DNA of 20,393 nucleotides from a virus: positions 1 through 20,393 of the IMG/VR virus record IMGVR_UViG_3300022680_000042; one strand, given 5' to 3'. Below the pieces are notes generated by a model, which was not told where the DNA came from, did not search any database, and was given only the letters and a program-made list of their open reading frames with translations. The position numbers and the translations under genes are program-made. Positions 1 through 8,221 of the stretch are shown piece after piece. Each line of letters begins with the position of its first letter. Position 1 is the stretch's first letter.

Positions 1-479
1 TCAATCCATGCGTCCGTTGCCTTGTCATGGTATAATGGCGTTAACACGGTAAAACCGTGAGTTCCTTGCACGACTTCAATAATCGTTTGACCGCCGCCGC
101 CGATTGCAACAAGTTCCGTTCCGTCGTCGCCGTAATACTGCTTTTCGTCGGTGCTCCAATAGATCGCGCCTGCAACGCGCGAGAGCGATGTCAACGTCGC
201 CGTCGTTGCTTGCGGTGCTCTCAAGAAGTTTACGGCGCTCGCCGTTCCACCATTGAATGAACCGCCGTTGATCGCTGGGTTCGTCAACGTTTTGTTTGTT
301 AACGTTTGCGTGTCGGACGTCCCGACGACGTCGCCAGTTACGCCATGAACGCCGCTCGATGCGCCCGTATGCGATGTAACGCTATTTTCAAGCGAGATTC
401 CTTCGGTTCGAATTGTATTGAACCATGAAGCCAGAATCTTTTTTGCATTTTCTCTTTCCAGTATGTCTAAAAATGCCAT
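1..479 (-). CDS. Tail fibre / receptor-binding protein, 3' end outside window
   Basis: The frame is open from an ATG at 479-477 to the window edge (159 full codons, no stop), so only the N-terminal part is seen. The start is supported by the ribosome binding site AAGGGGG, five bases upstream. Residues 19-21 are W-F-N, the motif shared with the three genes just upstream, here in the context ASWFNTIR; I infer it marks the region that attaches to the tail tip. From about residue 37 there is HTGASSGVHG and then GTSDTQTLTNKTLTNP, a motif well known from phage tail fibres. Around residues 120-128 the sequence YWSTDEKQYYGDDGTEL resembles a fibre shaft segment. It is the fourth fibre-type gene in a row. 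Tail fibre assignment is good; the receptor and the C-terminal fold are unknown. Confidence 0.8.
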   Translation of the reverse strand, partial: MAFLDILERENAKKILASWFNTIRTEGISLENSVTSHTGASSGVHGVTGDVVGTSDTQTLTNKTLTNPAINGGSFNGGTASAVNFLRAPQATTATLTSLSRVAGAIYWSTDEKQYYGDDGTELVAIGGGGQTIIEVVQGTHGFTVLTPLYHDKATDAWI

Positions 480-492
480 ATAGCCCCCTTAT

Positions 493-1317
493 TTAAATCC
501 CTATTACATCAACTTGAACGTTGCTAAATTCGGCTGTAAAATTAAACGAGGGATCGACGGCACCCGTATGGTGAATAATCGCTACGTTTAAAGTGTAAGT
601 GCCCGCGCTCGGCGCATAAAAAACTCCCGTTGCGCACTCTATAGTGTTTTGTCCCACTCCTAAAGGGGTGGTTTGCATACCGCCCACTGCGAGCCTTGAG
701 TTTGTGGTGTCGTAAAGCCCGAGAGCCACGGTGCTAGCATCAACCCTCCCGATTTTCGTCCCTCTAATAGAACAAAAAGCGAAACCTGAAGGCGTATAAA
801 ATGATATAGATTCAGTTTGAGCGACTATTTTATAAGATAAATTTGTATCAGTTCCAAAAAATTGAGTGATGCTTGAAAAACTTGCGCTTGAACGGCGACC
901 GCGGAAAGTTTTATTTGCGACTTCTTGAATGTTTGTGTTCACCGTCGCGTTCGATGTTAAATCAGGATCGTTAAAAGCGCCTAAATTAATACCACCGTCG
1001 CTCACTTCGAAAGCTGCATTCAAATCTACATTGTTTTTAAAGTTCGTTGTTATCTCTTTTTCGCTTGTCCCATCGTCAGCTATTTTTAAAACGCCGCTTG
1101 TCTCTTTTAGATAATTCGAATTAATGTCGCACTTGCCGCCGCTTGCGATATAATGATTTAAAAATCGAAACGTATTGTTCCCGAAGGAACCCGCTTCGGT
1201 TGTCGGTGCGCCGTTTTGCCTCGGAACTATATCGCCTTTTAACGCTGTTATAAACTGATTAAACCAGTCGCTTGTTATAGTCCCTTGAGTTCTATCAACT
1301 AAAGTATTCGTTCCCAT
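493..1317 (-). CDS. Tail fibre / receptor-binding protein paralogue 3
   Basis: A 274-residue protein. It begins MGTNTLVDRT and has W-F-N at residues 18-20, as in its two upstream neighbours. Residues about 40-60 (GSFGNNTFRFLNHYIASGG) resemble the short fibre segment usually written as G-S-x-x-Y-x-W-x-x-x-Y. The C-terminal third has the look of a beta jelly roll of the C1q/TNF or fibre-tip kind: ALGLYDTTNSRLAVGG, then AGTYTLNVAI, and a terminal strand VQVDVIGI. This ending is close to those of the other two complete paralogues. The start has AGGA about ten bases upstream. Five bases separate it from the gene before and thirteen from the gene after. I infer a trimeric adhesin on the tail tip; no enzymatic motif is seen. 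Confidence 0.7.
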   Translation of the reverse strand: MGTNTLVDRTQGTITSDWFNQFITALKGDIVPRQNGAPTTEAGSFGNNTFRFLNHYIASGGKCDINSNYLKETSGVLKIADDGTSEKEITTNFKNNVDLNAAFEVSDGGINLGAFNDPDLTSNATVNTNIQEVANKTFRGRRSSASFSSITQFFGTDTNLSYKIVAQTESISFYTPSGFAFCSIRGTKIGRVDASTVALGLYDTTNSRLAVGGMQTTPLGVGQNTIECATGVFYAPSAGTYTLNVAIIHHTGAVDPSFNFTAEFSNVQVDVIGI

Positions 1318-1321
1318 AAAA

Positions 1322-2149
1322 TTAAAATCCTATAACTCTAATTATAACGTTTTTCATTCGTGATTCAAAGTCTGATGAAGCTAACGTATGTTGTACAGTT
1401 GCCTTGACTGTGAAACTTTGGCCTTCGGTACCTGCAACAAACGTTCGAAGTGTTCTAGTGGTGTATGCTTGCAAAGTTCTAACGCTCACTTCAGTCAAGC
1501 GCAGATATGGCCCCGTCAAATAATTATTACTTCCGTCTCTTAAATAAAATCGTAAATTCTGTTGGTCTATACTCGCCGTTGAAATTTTATAAACTGCGAA
1601 ATCTGCTTGCATATAGATGAAAGCGCCGCCCCTTGGAATATCAAATGTTAAAGAGTTGCTATCTACTATTGTATTGCTTGTTGTCGCTGTTCTTAGTGTC
1701 GGATCGCTTAAAGTGAACAAACAATCAGGGATAGACACCGTTTCGATATCTTGCAACGCTTGTTTGATTTGTCTGTTATCTTTGATTACGCTGTCTGAAG
1801 TCACCCCGAGGTTCGTCGCATCTTCGCTTAAACCTGAAAGTGTTATCATTTTCGTGATATCTTTTAACTTGTCCGTTACGTTATACGTTGCGCTTGTCTC
1901 ATCAAAAAGAAAAATCTCGCCGCCGCTTTCATATAATTTCGAGTTACCAAAGTTTATAGAACCATCGGCGCTCACATATATTTTCGAAAATCTATATGCC
2001 GATGTCCCGATTGAGCCAGCGCTTGATTCAACAGCACCGATTGCGTTTCTTGCGAAGATCGTGTTTATAATTGAGTCCCTCAACGCATTAAACCATATAG
2101 AAGTGATTGGAACGCCGTCAATGCGCGTGTCTAAAGTTATATTCCCCAT
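1322..2149 (-). CDS. Tail fibre / receptor-binding protein paralogue 2
   Basis: A 275-residue protein starting MGNITLDTRIDG with W-F-N at residues 19-21. Residues about 46-60 (SIGTSAYRFSKIYVS) match the short fibre repeat seen in the paralogues. The last 130 residues look like a beta sandwich: NLRFYLRDGSNNYLTGPYLR, then a TVKATVQHT strand, and a final strand NVIIRVIGF. The start is supported by GAGGG about eight bases upstream, and the gene overlaps the end of the preceding paralogue by 13 bases. I infer a second adhesin with the same anchor and a different tip. The similarity is clear by eye at both ends and weak in the middle. Confidence 0.7.
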   Translation of the reverse strand: MGNITLDTRIDGVPITSIWFNALRDSIINTIFARNAIGAVESSAGSIGTSAYRFSKIYVSADGSINFGNSKLYESGGEIFLFDETSATYNVTDKLKDITKMITLSGLSEDATNLGVTSDSVIKDNRQIKQALQDIETVSIPDCLFTLSDPTLRTATTSNTIVDSNSLTFDIPRGGAFIYMQADFAVYKISTASIDQQNLRFYLRDGSNNYLTGPYLRLTEVSVRTLQAYTTRTLRTFVAGTEGQSFTVKATVQHTLASSDFESRMKNVIIRVIGF

Positions 2150-2973
2150 ATGATAACCCTCGGGTTTAAAATACTGTTTGTCTCCCCTGAAGTGGCAGGA
2201 TCACGATTTATAGATCTTGTGTGCAAGTAAACGGTATATGTTCCAGCCGCTCCAAAGTCGTAATAATGAGAATAGCTCCTCTCAAGATACCCCGAAAATT
2301 CCCTGTCTGCTTCAGTGTAAAAATAATCAGGCGAAACGGAAATATCAAGCGTCGGCATATACGTTTCCGTCAATCCGCTATTTCCCAAATATAAAGCGGC
2401 GTTCCCGTCGTGTGAAAAAGCGAATAAACAAAGCCCCGTTGTCGTCTTTATGTCTAACGTAAAATTGGGGACGATCTCAACGCCGGGGGATGTCCCCGCG
2501 CTATAGGCCCATGTCTTCGAGTAACTTAAATATTTCGCTGCGACTTTGTCACTTCGAAAAGATCTGTTTGAAATCGCTTCAATCGCTTCTTTATATGTTG
2601 AGTTATCGGGAATGGTCGATCCCGTGAATGTTCCGAAATCTTGCGCGTCGATCGGCAAGCCTACTAATGTCTTTAGACTCTCTTGATTAATAAGCCTATC
2701 ACGAAGCTCGATGTCTTCGTCGCTTCCTTTGTTATAAATTAATTCCCCTGAAACATCACGAATTGAAGCCGCGCCTATTTCTATTGAGTTTTTGACATAT
2801 GTCTCACTCCACGGAAGCGACGTTGAACCGCAATTCAACTGACCGTTGACGGGAGCGCCATCGTTGCCCCTTGGGATGATGTCGCCATCAAGTATATCTT
2901 TGATCTTATTGAACCAGTTCTCGGTTCTAATAATTTGACCGCCCTTTCGAGCGCGGAGAGTCTGTTCACCCAT
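2137..2973 (-). CDS. Tail fibre / receptor-binding protein paralogue 1
   Basis: A 278-residue protein starting MGEQTLRARKGG with W-F-N at residues 20-22 in the context NWFNKIKDIL. Residues about 47-60 (NCGSTSLPWSETYVK) are the clearest copy of the fibre segment G-S-x-x-x-P-W-x-x-x-Y. The C-terminus ends AGTYTVYLHT and, after a loop, RVIIWGI, parallel to the endings of the next two genes. It is the first fibre gene after the tail hub, with a three-base gap. AAGGG lies about 11 bases before the ATG, a rather long spacing. I infer a receptor-binding or fibre protein attached at the tail tip, from motif, position and paralogy. Confidence 0.7.
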   Translation of the reverse strand: MGEQTLRARKGGQIIRTENWFNKIKDILDGDIIPRGNDGAPVNGQLNCGSTSLPWSETYVKNSIEIGAASIRDVSGELIYNKGSDEDIELRDRLINQESLKTLVGLPIDAQDFGTFTGSTIPDNSTYKEAIEAISNRSFRSDKVAAKYLSYSKTWAYSAGTSPGVEIVPNFTLDIKTTTGLCLFAFSHDGNAALYLGNSGLTETYMPTLDISVSPDYFYTEADREFSGYLERSYSHYYDFGAAGTYTVYLHTRSINRDPATSGETNSILNPRVIIWGI

Positions 2974-2976
2974 GTT

Positions 2977-4209
2977 TTAAATTTCCCTTAATGTATATGT
3001 TACTTCTAACTTCGAAATATTATAAACGATTTTTATTATTTTCCATTCGGTTGTAATTGGTATTGTCAAATCAAAAAGTTCATACGGGAGTACATCGACA
3101 TCGCTTTGTGCGGTTCCACATATCGGAATTGACGTGTCTATATCTGTAAAAACGAGTGTTGGATAGTCTATATTGATTTTGTCGAGCATCTTTAATGCAA
3201 GCGTTACGTAGTTTAAATTTGTCGTCAATTCGAGTTCTTGCTTCTTATCTTGGAACTCGTCAAGTATGCCTTGCAGGATATTATTTTGCTTTGTCAAATC
3301 AGTAAAATATGGCTGATTGAACTCTTTTTTATGAACGCCGTTTATAGAGATCGAAGAGTTGTTTGTTTTTTTCGCGGCGCTGCCGTCCCATACAAGAAAG
3401 TTAAAAACACGTTGAGCGCCGTTATTATAGTTGCTTATTGAAACGATGTCTTCAATTCCGTTCGGCGAAGCTTGACCATAAAACGTTTTTTTATTTGTCG
3501 CGCTTTCATCTCGTGCCTTTACAATAATGGCATCGTCTTCAATAAGTAAAACGCTATTGCCAAGAAGTAACAATTCGTTTAATGCTTCTCTGACGGTCTT
3601 GTCTTCGAACTCCGTGACGTCGTCTATCGTTTGATCGATGTCGACATTTATGTTTGCAACGCTAACTGTTAAAAGACTCGTTATTTTGTCATCGCTCAAA
3701 ATCGTTTCAATGGCCTCACTTATTAAATCACCGTTTGAAAGCGACGCAAAATCGACTTCGGTTCGATTGAATAATGTCTCACGGCCTAAGATCTTAAAAG
3801 AGACCTCCTCGGTTAAAGCATCTTGTCTGAATGAATCATCAACGATGAGACCTTTGAATATCTCGACCTCGTCAGACAAATAAGACACGCCTGCGATCGC
3901 AGTTCCGCAATATGGCCCTTCATCCATTAAATTATAAGTAATTTTTATTTGTGAATCGTTTCGCTTAAAAACGAATAGGCTCCGCCCGTTGACGTCGCCC
4001 ACGTCGTTAAACTCCCCGCCGCGATTGTTTAATTTAATTGTAGCGTTCGGATATTGATAAACACCAATTTGATATTCGCTTGAATCAATGCCAATTTTAA
4101 GTTGTCCAACGCTTAAAACATATTTCGATATGTCTACCCAATCGTCATAGATGCCGTTGGCATCAAATGTCTTTAAATAAACGTTTATGTTATTAAGTCC
4201 TAAAATCAT
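2977..4209 (-). CDS. Tail hub / tip protein
   Basis: A 410-residue protein between the distal tail protein and the fibres, the usual place of the tail hub of a siphovirus. The first 150 residues are beta-rich with the pattern seen in gp27/Gp37-like hub proteins: ISKYVLSVGQLKIGIDSSEY, then a strand reading ATIKLNNRGGEFND, then VEIFKGLIVDD. The middle (about 195-240) has an alpha/beta segment, TVREALNELLLLGNSVLLIE. The C-terminus ends in strands WKIIKIVYNISKLEVTYTLREI. The ATG overlaps the stop of the preceding gene (ATGA) and is preceded by GAGG, so translation is probably coupled. No lytic enzyme motif is seen, so cell wall degradation, if any, must come from elsewhere. The function is assigned from order and general pattern rather than a diagnostic motif. 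Confidence 0.6.
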   Translation of the reverse strand: MILGLNNINVYLKTFDANGIYDDWVDISKYVLSVGQLKIGIDSSEYQIGVYQYPNATIKLNNRGGEFNDVGDVNGRSLFVFKRNDSQIKITYNLMDEGPYCGTAIAGVSYLSDEVEIFKGLIVDDSFRQDALTEEVSFKILGRETLFNRTEVDFASLSNGDLISEAIETILSDDKITSLLTVSVANINVDIDQTIDDVTEFEDKTVREALNELLLLGNSVLLIEDDAIIVKARDESATNKKTFYGQASPNGIEDIVSISNYNNGAQRVFNFLVWDGSAAKKTNNSSISINGVHKKEFNQPYFTDLTKQNNILQGILDEFQDKKQELELTTNLNYVTLALKMLDKINIDYPTLVFTDIDTSIPICGTAQSDVDVLPYELFDLTIPITTEWKIIKIVYNISKLEVTYTLREI

Positions 4210-5000
4210 GATATAACCTCAACGAGGTTCATGTTTACGACGATACCAGTTTGATAGATGCCGCTTGCAAAAGCGGGATTCCACTCATTCGAAGTTTTGC
4301 ATAAATAAATATCTTCGAGTCTATAGCCTAAACGTCGCGATGAAAATTGATCTTCGTCGCCCCCACACGGCCAGAATAAAAATCCCTCATTTGCTGCAAA
4401 CAAACCTTCAATAATGGTCAAGTCGTTATCATCACGCAAATTGCTAACGGTCACTCTTGAACTATATGCCCCGATTTTTTCTTTCACGGCTTGTTTACCT
4501 GAAAGTAAGCGTGAAGTTCGTCTATTTCTTGAAAGCGTCGGGTTTAATACTGGCCACCCTTCAAAACGCCCGATGATATCAGTTGCAATGAATTGATATA
4601 AAAATTTGTCGTCGTCGGGGGTTATCGTGCCTTGAATAATCAAACGTAACATCGATGTAGAGACGTCATTAAAGACGTGATATGTTGACTCACTTGAGTT
4701 CGTCGTTTCATTAATGGGCGTTGAGAAGTCAACATATGTAGATCCGTTCCAGTATTGAATAGTGTATGCCTTGAAATTATGCTTCAAAAGTAAAATATGG
4801 TTCAAGTCCTGTTCATCTACGAAATCAATATCGATCTGTGTATTGTCAGAGTCAACGCTATCGGTTGTTACCCATGCGCTATTGTTAGAACGATTTCGAA
4901 AAAAATCGGTGTAATCGTTTGCCTGCGTCGCCGTTACGATAACGTCTGTGCTCTCGATGTCTAGTTTATTTTTCTCAAAAAAAACGATTTGTTTAGGCAT
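4206..5000 (-). CDS. Distal tail-like protein with discoidin-like N-terminal half
   Basis: A 264-residue protein directly after the tape measure gene, with one base between them. The N-terminal half (about 25-135) has the pattern of a discoidin-like beta sandwich: TQIDIDFVDEQDLNHILLL, HNFKAYTIQYWNGSTYVDF, then VSTSMLRLIIQGT. The C-terminal half has GFLFWPCGGDEDQF followed by GYRLEDIYLCK and a strand GIYQTGIVVNMNLVEV, typical of phage proteins downstream of the tape measure in B3-like and related tails. I infer a distal tail protein that joins tube to hub. The discoidin-like half could bind carbohydrate, which is speculative. Confidence 0.6.
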   Translation of the reverse strand: MPKQIVFFEKNKLDIESTDVIVTATQANDYTDFFRNRSNNSAWVTTDSVDSDNTQIDIDFVDEQDLNHILLLKHNFKAYTIQYWNGSTYVDFSTPINETTNSSESTYHVFNDVSTSMLRLIIQGTITPDDDKFLYQFIATDIIGRFEGWPVLNPTLSRNRRTSRLLSGKQAVKEKIGAYSSRVTVSNLRDDNDLTIIEGLFAANEGFLFWPCGGDEDQFSSRRLGYRLEDIYLCKTSNEWNPAFASGIYQTGIVVNMNLVEVIS

Positions 5001-5001
5001 T

Positions 5002-7464
5002 TCATCCGTTCCTTATAGATATATTTAAATTTTCGCGCTCGTTAAATTCTGCTTCAATAAGTTCCGACAAACTATCACGTAAGGTTAACACGATTTCCGT
5101 CGGGCCTGCATTATAATCGTTATACGCGCCTCTTGCAGCGACTTCATCCATGAATGACGGCGCGATTTCTTTGGGAACGACAAGTTCACCTGGAGTCAAT
5201 AACGCTGGAACGGTATCAGTATTTCCAGCGCCAGGAACGAAACCCCCACGATTAAGCCCTGCGACGTTTGCGGTTCTCTCCGCGCCGTATGCTACCAATG
5301 CCGCGGCTGCCGCTGCACCGAGTGCAGGCCCTACAATAGGAATGCCTGCAAGTGATGAATAAGCCTTGATCGCACCCTCTTGCGTTGAAATCGCGATGTT
5401 AACAAGCGCCGCGGCCTTGCCGATGGCTTTTAATTCTTTATTTTTAGAGTTTTGAAGTTGCGAAAGTTCTTGCGCCGCTGTCTTCGCCCCTTGCACCTCT
5501 TCGGAATTGACGAAACTTCGAAAATCCGCAAGATTCTTTCCAAAGCGTATTTCGTCTTCCAGATACTGGTTCCGTCGCTTTGTCTCTGCTTTATATTGTG
5601 ATTTGCGGAAATCTTTTTGAACTTCACTTTTCGTTTTAACTTGATTTAGAAGATCATCAAGTTCTTTTTGATTGAAGTTTGCGCGGTTCTCTTCGTCAAG
5701 GCTGTTTGCAATATCAAGGAATGCTTGCTGTCTTTCAAGGTCTTCAAGCTCTTGTTGCTCCTCAAGCAAAAGCTGTTCATCGCGAAGTCGCTGCGCTCGT
5801 TCCCGATCTCTTTGGGCTTGGTTCTCGGCTATTCGCGCTAGCGTTTCATTCTTTTTATTTTCGGCTCTAATTTCTTTCGCGTTAGACTCTGTTATGAGCG
5901 CCTCTTTTGCTGCCTTCTCTTTTTCAAGTGCTTTAATGCGCTCTTCGGTCTTCGCTATAAAATCGCTGTTATCAATTCCGCTTGTCGTGTCTTCTTTTAA
6001 CTCTTTAAGCAAGTTCTTTTGGAACTCAAGTTCCTGGTTGAGTGACCTAATTTTTTTCGCGGAATCATCGCCTTTGTCAAACAATTTAAATAGTGCTTTA
6101 AAGCCGCTTATGATTTCAGGTAAGAACGAAATCGCAAGTGACGCGCCTAGAGTGATTGAAGCCCACATCGTTTTTGCTGCGAAACCAGTTGATCTCATGG
6201 ACAATGACAACGCTATAAATAACGTCCGAAGCTTGACGATGCCCAAACCTAAAATGCTCGCCCCTGCCGTTATGCCTGCAAACGAAGTGACGATCAAAAA
6301 CGCTTTCGTCGCTACCGTCCCAAGGAAACTAGGAAACTCGCGAATCGTTTGGAGAAGCGACGTCAAGCCGTTTAGAACTCCAATCGTTGCAGGCGCAAGT
6401 TTGGAGCCGAACGAAATCGCGAGGCTTTCGACCGTGCGAAGGAACTTATTGAATGCGACGGATACTGTTTCGTTTTTGACAGCAAGTGCATCTTGAAACG
6501 TCGTTGCACGTGTCGTTTCGTTCCCCAGTTCTTTTAATATCTTAGTAGTCAATTCTGACTGTTGGCCCGTTAACGAAATCGCAGCGCTCACGGCTTCGGA
6601 TGATCCAAGTAACTCTTTGAGTTTAACAACGTCGCCTCCGACGGCATCGTTTAACTCGTCCAAAGCACCTTTTAAACCCTTTGCACGTATATTCTGTAAA
6701 GAAAAAGCGCGTTGAACCTCTTCCGTTTGTCCTTTAAGTCTTTTTTGTGCATCAACTGCGGAGACCAAAACCGCGCGGTATTCTGTGAATGCTTGCGCCG
6801 CTGGCTTCGCGCCGTTCGCAGTGAGCGCCGTAGAACTCGCTAGGGCTTCATCAAACGAGATCCCTAGGTTTTTCGCAAGACCGCCGATTTTATTAAACTC
6901 ACGTGATAGCGCCGCAACGGTCGTTACACCGAATTTCTGCGCTGTAAAGAATTTTTCAGCGATTGCATCGGCGCTGCCTGCTTCGTCGCCGTATGCAGTG
7001 AGTGCAGCCGTTAGAGCCTTAACACTCGTCGCGGTGTCCGTCGCGCCCGCGCGTGCAAGATCAACGGCGCTTGCAAGTGCGCTTGTCGCTGCCTCGGCTG
7101 GAACACCTGCGGATACTAGATCAAATAAACCGGCGTTTAATGATTCGAAAGATTCGCCTGAAGACGCGCCTAGAGTAAGTATATCGTCGCTTAAGTCCTG
7201 AATCCCCCGACTTAAAGATTTCGTTTGAAACGAACTTTCATCAAGAAGCGTGACAACGTTTGTGAAACCGTCCTCAAATTTTGAAAAAGATGATACGGCG
7301 GCGACGGCGCTTGCCGCAAGTGCAGCGAACGCGATACTTGAAACCTTCGCACTTTGGGCAAGTGTTTTTTCAAGGTCTTTTGTCTCTTCTTTTGCCTTGT
7401 CAACGGCAGCTTGAAATCCCTTTGCGCTCCCGTTTATTTTAATAAATAAACTTTGATCAGCCAT
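5002..7464 (-). CDS. Tail tape measure protein
   Basis: An 820-residue protein and the largest gene here. It sets tail length and sits inside the tube before ejection. The N-terminal 350 residues match the PhageMin_Tail type: KAKEETKDLEKTL, hydrophobic alanine-rich helices from about 43, then SSFSKFEDGFTNVVTLLDES and YGDEAGSADAIAEKFF. About 375-455 holds long hydrophobic segments that could insert in membrane during DNA entry. About 460-655 is highly charged and predicted coiled coil, rich in E, K, R and Q. Near 705-725 is an alanine-rich hydrophobic helix, and near 740-765 the sequence GGFVPGAGNTDTVPALLTPG is the C-terminal signature common in tape measures. At about 0.15 nm per residue it predicts a tail near 120 nm. 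The ATG has AAGGG upstream and overlaps the chaperone gene by eight bases. Confidence 0.93.
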   Translation of the reverse strand: MADQSLFIKINGSAKGFQAAVDKAKEETKDLEKTLAQSAKVSSIAFAALAASAVAAVSSFSKFEDGFTNVVTLLDESSFQTKSLSRGIQDLSDDILTLGASSGESFESLNAGLFDLVSAGVPAEAATSALASAVDLARAGATDTATSVKALTAALTAYGDEAGSADAIAEKFFTAQKFGVTTVAALSREFNKIGGLAKNLGISFDEALASSTALTANGAKPAAQAFTEYRAVLVSAVDAQKRLKGQTEEVQRAFSLQNIRAKGLKGALDELNDAVGGDVVKLKELLGSSEAVSAAISLTGQQSELTTKILKELGNETTRATTFQDALAVKNETVSVAFNKFLRTVESLAISFGSKLAPATIGVLNGLTSLLQTIREFPSFLGTVATKAFLIVTSFAGITAGASILGLGIVKLRTLFIALSLSMRSTGFAAKTMWASITLGASLAISFLPEIISGFKALFKLFDKGDDSAKKIRSLNQELEFQKNLLKELKEDTTSGIDNSDFIAKTEERIKALEKEKAAKEALITESNAKEIRAENKKNETLARIAENQAQRDRERAQRLRDEQLLLEEQQELEDLERQQAFLDIANSLDEENRANFNQKELDDLLNQVKTKSEVQKDFRKSQYKAETKRRNQYLEDEIRFGKNLADFRSFVNSEEVQGAKTAAQELSQLQNSKNKELKAIGKAAALVNIAISTQEGAIKAYSSLAGIPIVGPALGAAAAAALVAYGAERTANVAGLNRGGFVPGAGNTDTVPALLTPGELVVPKEIAPSFMDEVAARGAYNDYNAGPTEIVLTLRDSLSELIEAEFNERENLNISIRNG

Positions 7465-7759
7465 TTTTTCCCTTGTGTTCTTTTTTCATTCGTTCAAAAA
7501 CATTCATTGCCTCGGCCTTTCCTTTTTCATCGACGATGGGATCAAACGTTTCAGGCCCAACATACGGCTTTTTCATTTTTAAGCCGTGGAACTTCGCTTG
7601 CATTGCAACTTCATCATACGTCGCTTTCTGAATGACAATTGACAAAACTTGAATTTGCCTCGCCGTCAAATTATAAAAATCGTCTAATTTATACCCATAT
7701 CTTCGCGCGAAAATATCATAAACGGTTGCGAAACACGTTTTATCAGTCTCCGCGCCCAT
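7457..7759 (-). CDS. Tail assembly chaperone, frameshifted C-terminal part (gpT-like)
   Basis: A 100-codon frame between the first chaperone gene and the tape measure. Its upstream part overlaps the 149-residue frame by 76 bases in the minus-one register. It has an ATG at 7759-7757 but no good ribosome binding site: the nearest G-rich run is about 19 bases upstream. A slippery heptamer just before the ATG instead allows it to be made as an extension of the first frame, giving GCC ATG as the first codons after the shift. The fusion would be about 225 residues. The text contains YGYKLDDFYNLTARQIQVL, a segment resembling the short tail-assembly proteins that precede tape measures. In lambda, gpG and gpGT arise in the same way and recruit the tape measure protein. 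An independent start remains possible. Confidence 0.75.
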   Translation of the reverse strand: MGAETDKTCFATVYDIFARRYGYKLDDFYNLTARQIQVLSIVIQKATYDEVAMQAKFHGLKMKKPYVGPETFDPIVDEKGKAEAMNVFERMKKEHKGKNG

Positions 7760-8133
7760 GGCTTTTTTAATTTAGTTACCCCGTCATGCATCTTTTTTTC
7801 AGGTTGACTGTCAATGAGTGTTTGCGTGAGAGGGGGAAGACATCGCGATATTAAATCCGTTTTGCTTGAAAATTTATTGACGAAATTTTCAATGCATCCA
7901 AAAAAATGCTGGTCTTCTTGACTTAATAACATAAAAGTCAACTCCGCTATAACAAGCGGATCAAGCGCCTCAAGCCTTTCAGCCAGGTAAACAGTCCCTT
8001 GTTTTTCTTTCGTCGTATACCGGCTGTCCACCCATGTTTGAATAAATAAAGTAAACGGATTTAAAAAGAATCTGCGTTTATTCAATTCAAAAAATTTAGG
8101 GAACGGTTTTAAATTATTTAATTCTGTCTTCAT
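7684..8133 (-). CDS. Tail assembly chaperone, first frame (gpG-like)
   Basis: A 149-residue protein between the tail tube gene and the tape measure, the normal location of the tail assembly chaperone. The ATG has AAAGGA about five bases upstream. Visible features are an aromatic and basic N-terminus (FPKFFELNKRRFFLNPFTLF), a helical middle around DPLVIAELTFMLLSQED, and a basic tail. The last 25 codons overlap the next frame. Codons 122-124 (TTA AAA AAG) form the slippery site, so a share of ribosomes would leave this frame after residue 124. No sequence motif identifies the protein on its own; the assignment rests on gene order and the frameshift arrangement. Confidence 0.7.
   Translation of the reverse strand: MKTELNNLKPFPKFFELNKRRFFLNPFTLFIQTWVDSRYTTKEKQGTVYLAERLEALDPLVIAELTFMLLSQEDQHFFGCIENFVNKFSSKTDLISRCLPPLTQTLIDSQPEKKMHDGVTKLKKPWARRLIKRVSQPFMIFSREDMGIN
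7762..7768 (-). promoter_or_regulatory. Minus-one ribosomal slippage site A AAA AAG
   Basis: On the minus strand the heptamer A AAA AAG lies in the correct phase of the first chaperone frame (codons TTA AAA AAG, residues 122-124). Slipping back one base gives AAA AAA GCC ATG and enters the downstream frame, which has a TAA only six bases before the heptamer and is open after it. This heptamer is the one used by E. coli dnaX. A GGGG run ends exactly ten bases upstream, matching the spacing of the stimulatory Shine-Dalgarno element of dnaX. I saw no convincing downstream hairpin. Confidence 0.78.
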
Positions 8134-8154
8134 AACGTCCTTTCACTTTTTATT

Positions 8155-8183
8155 TTAACAAAAATAAAAAACTATTATATATT
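8155..8183 (+). promoter_or_regulatory. Promoter of the plus-strand small regulator
   Basis: TTAACA at 8155-8160 and TATATT at 8178-8183 are separated by 17 bases, each one mismatch from the sigma-70 consensus. The predicted start, near 8190, is about 30 bases before the ATG of the plus-strand gene. A GGA at 8210-8212 is the only ribosome binding site candidate, nine bases from the ATG. Confidence 0.65.
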
Positions 8184-8202
8184 TAATATGTCATACAATT
8201 AA
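8174..8202 (-). promoter_or_regulatory. Possible minus-strand promoter for chaperone and tail tip genes
   Basis: The minus strand reads TATAAT at 8179-8174, with TTAATT 17 bases upstream (8202-8197). The -10 is perfect and the -35 matches only three of six bases. It overlaps the plus-strand promoter, so the two could interfere. In AT-rich sequence a chance match is easy. Confidence 0.3.
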
Positions 8203-8221
8203 AAATAATGGATTTTAAAAG

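Noticed and set aside
45-59. Perfect inverted repeat CACGGT-AAA-ACCGTG
   Set aside because: It lies within the fibre coding sequence and shares ACGGT/ACCGT with the repeat at 17967-17986, but the spacing differs (3 versus 6) and there is no promoter nearby. It is probably chance.
1617-2153. Plus-strand 178-codon frame
   Set aside because: It is antisense to the second fibre paralogue, which has a good ribosome binding site and clear paralogues. The frame shows no recognisable motif.
5672-6496. Plus-strand 274-codon frame rich in serine
   Set aside because: It is the antisense of the coiled-coil part of the tape measure gene. Serine comes from the complement of E, K and R codons, and no promoter or ribosome binding site supports it.
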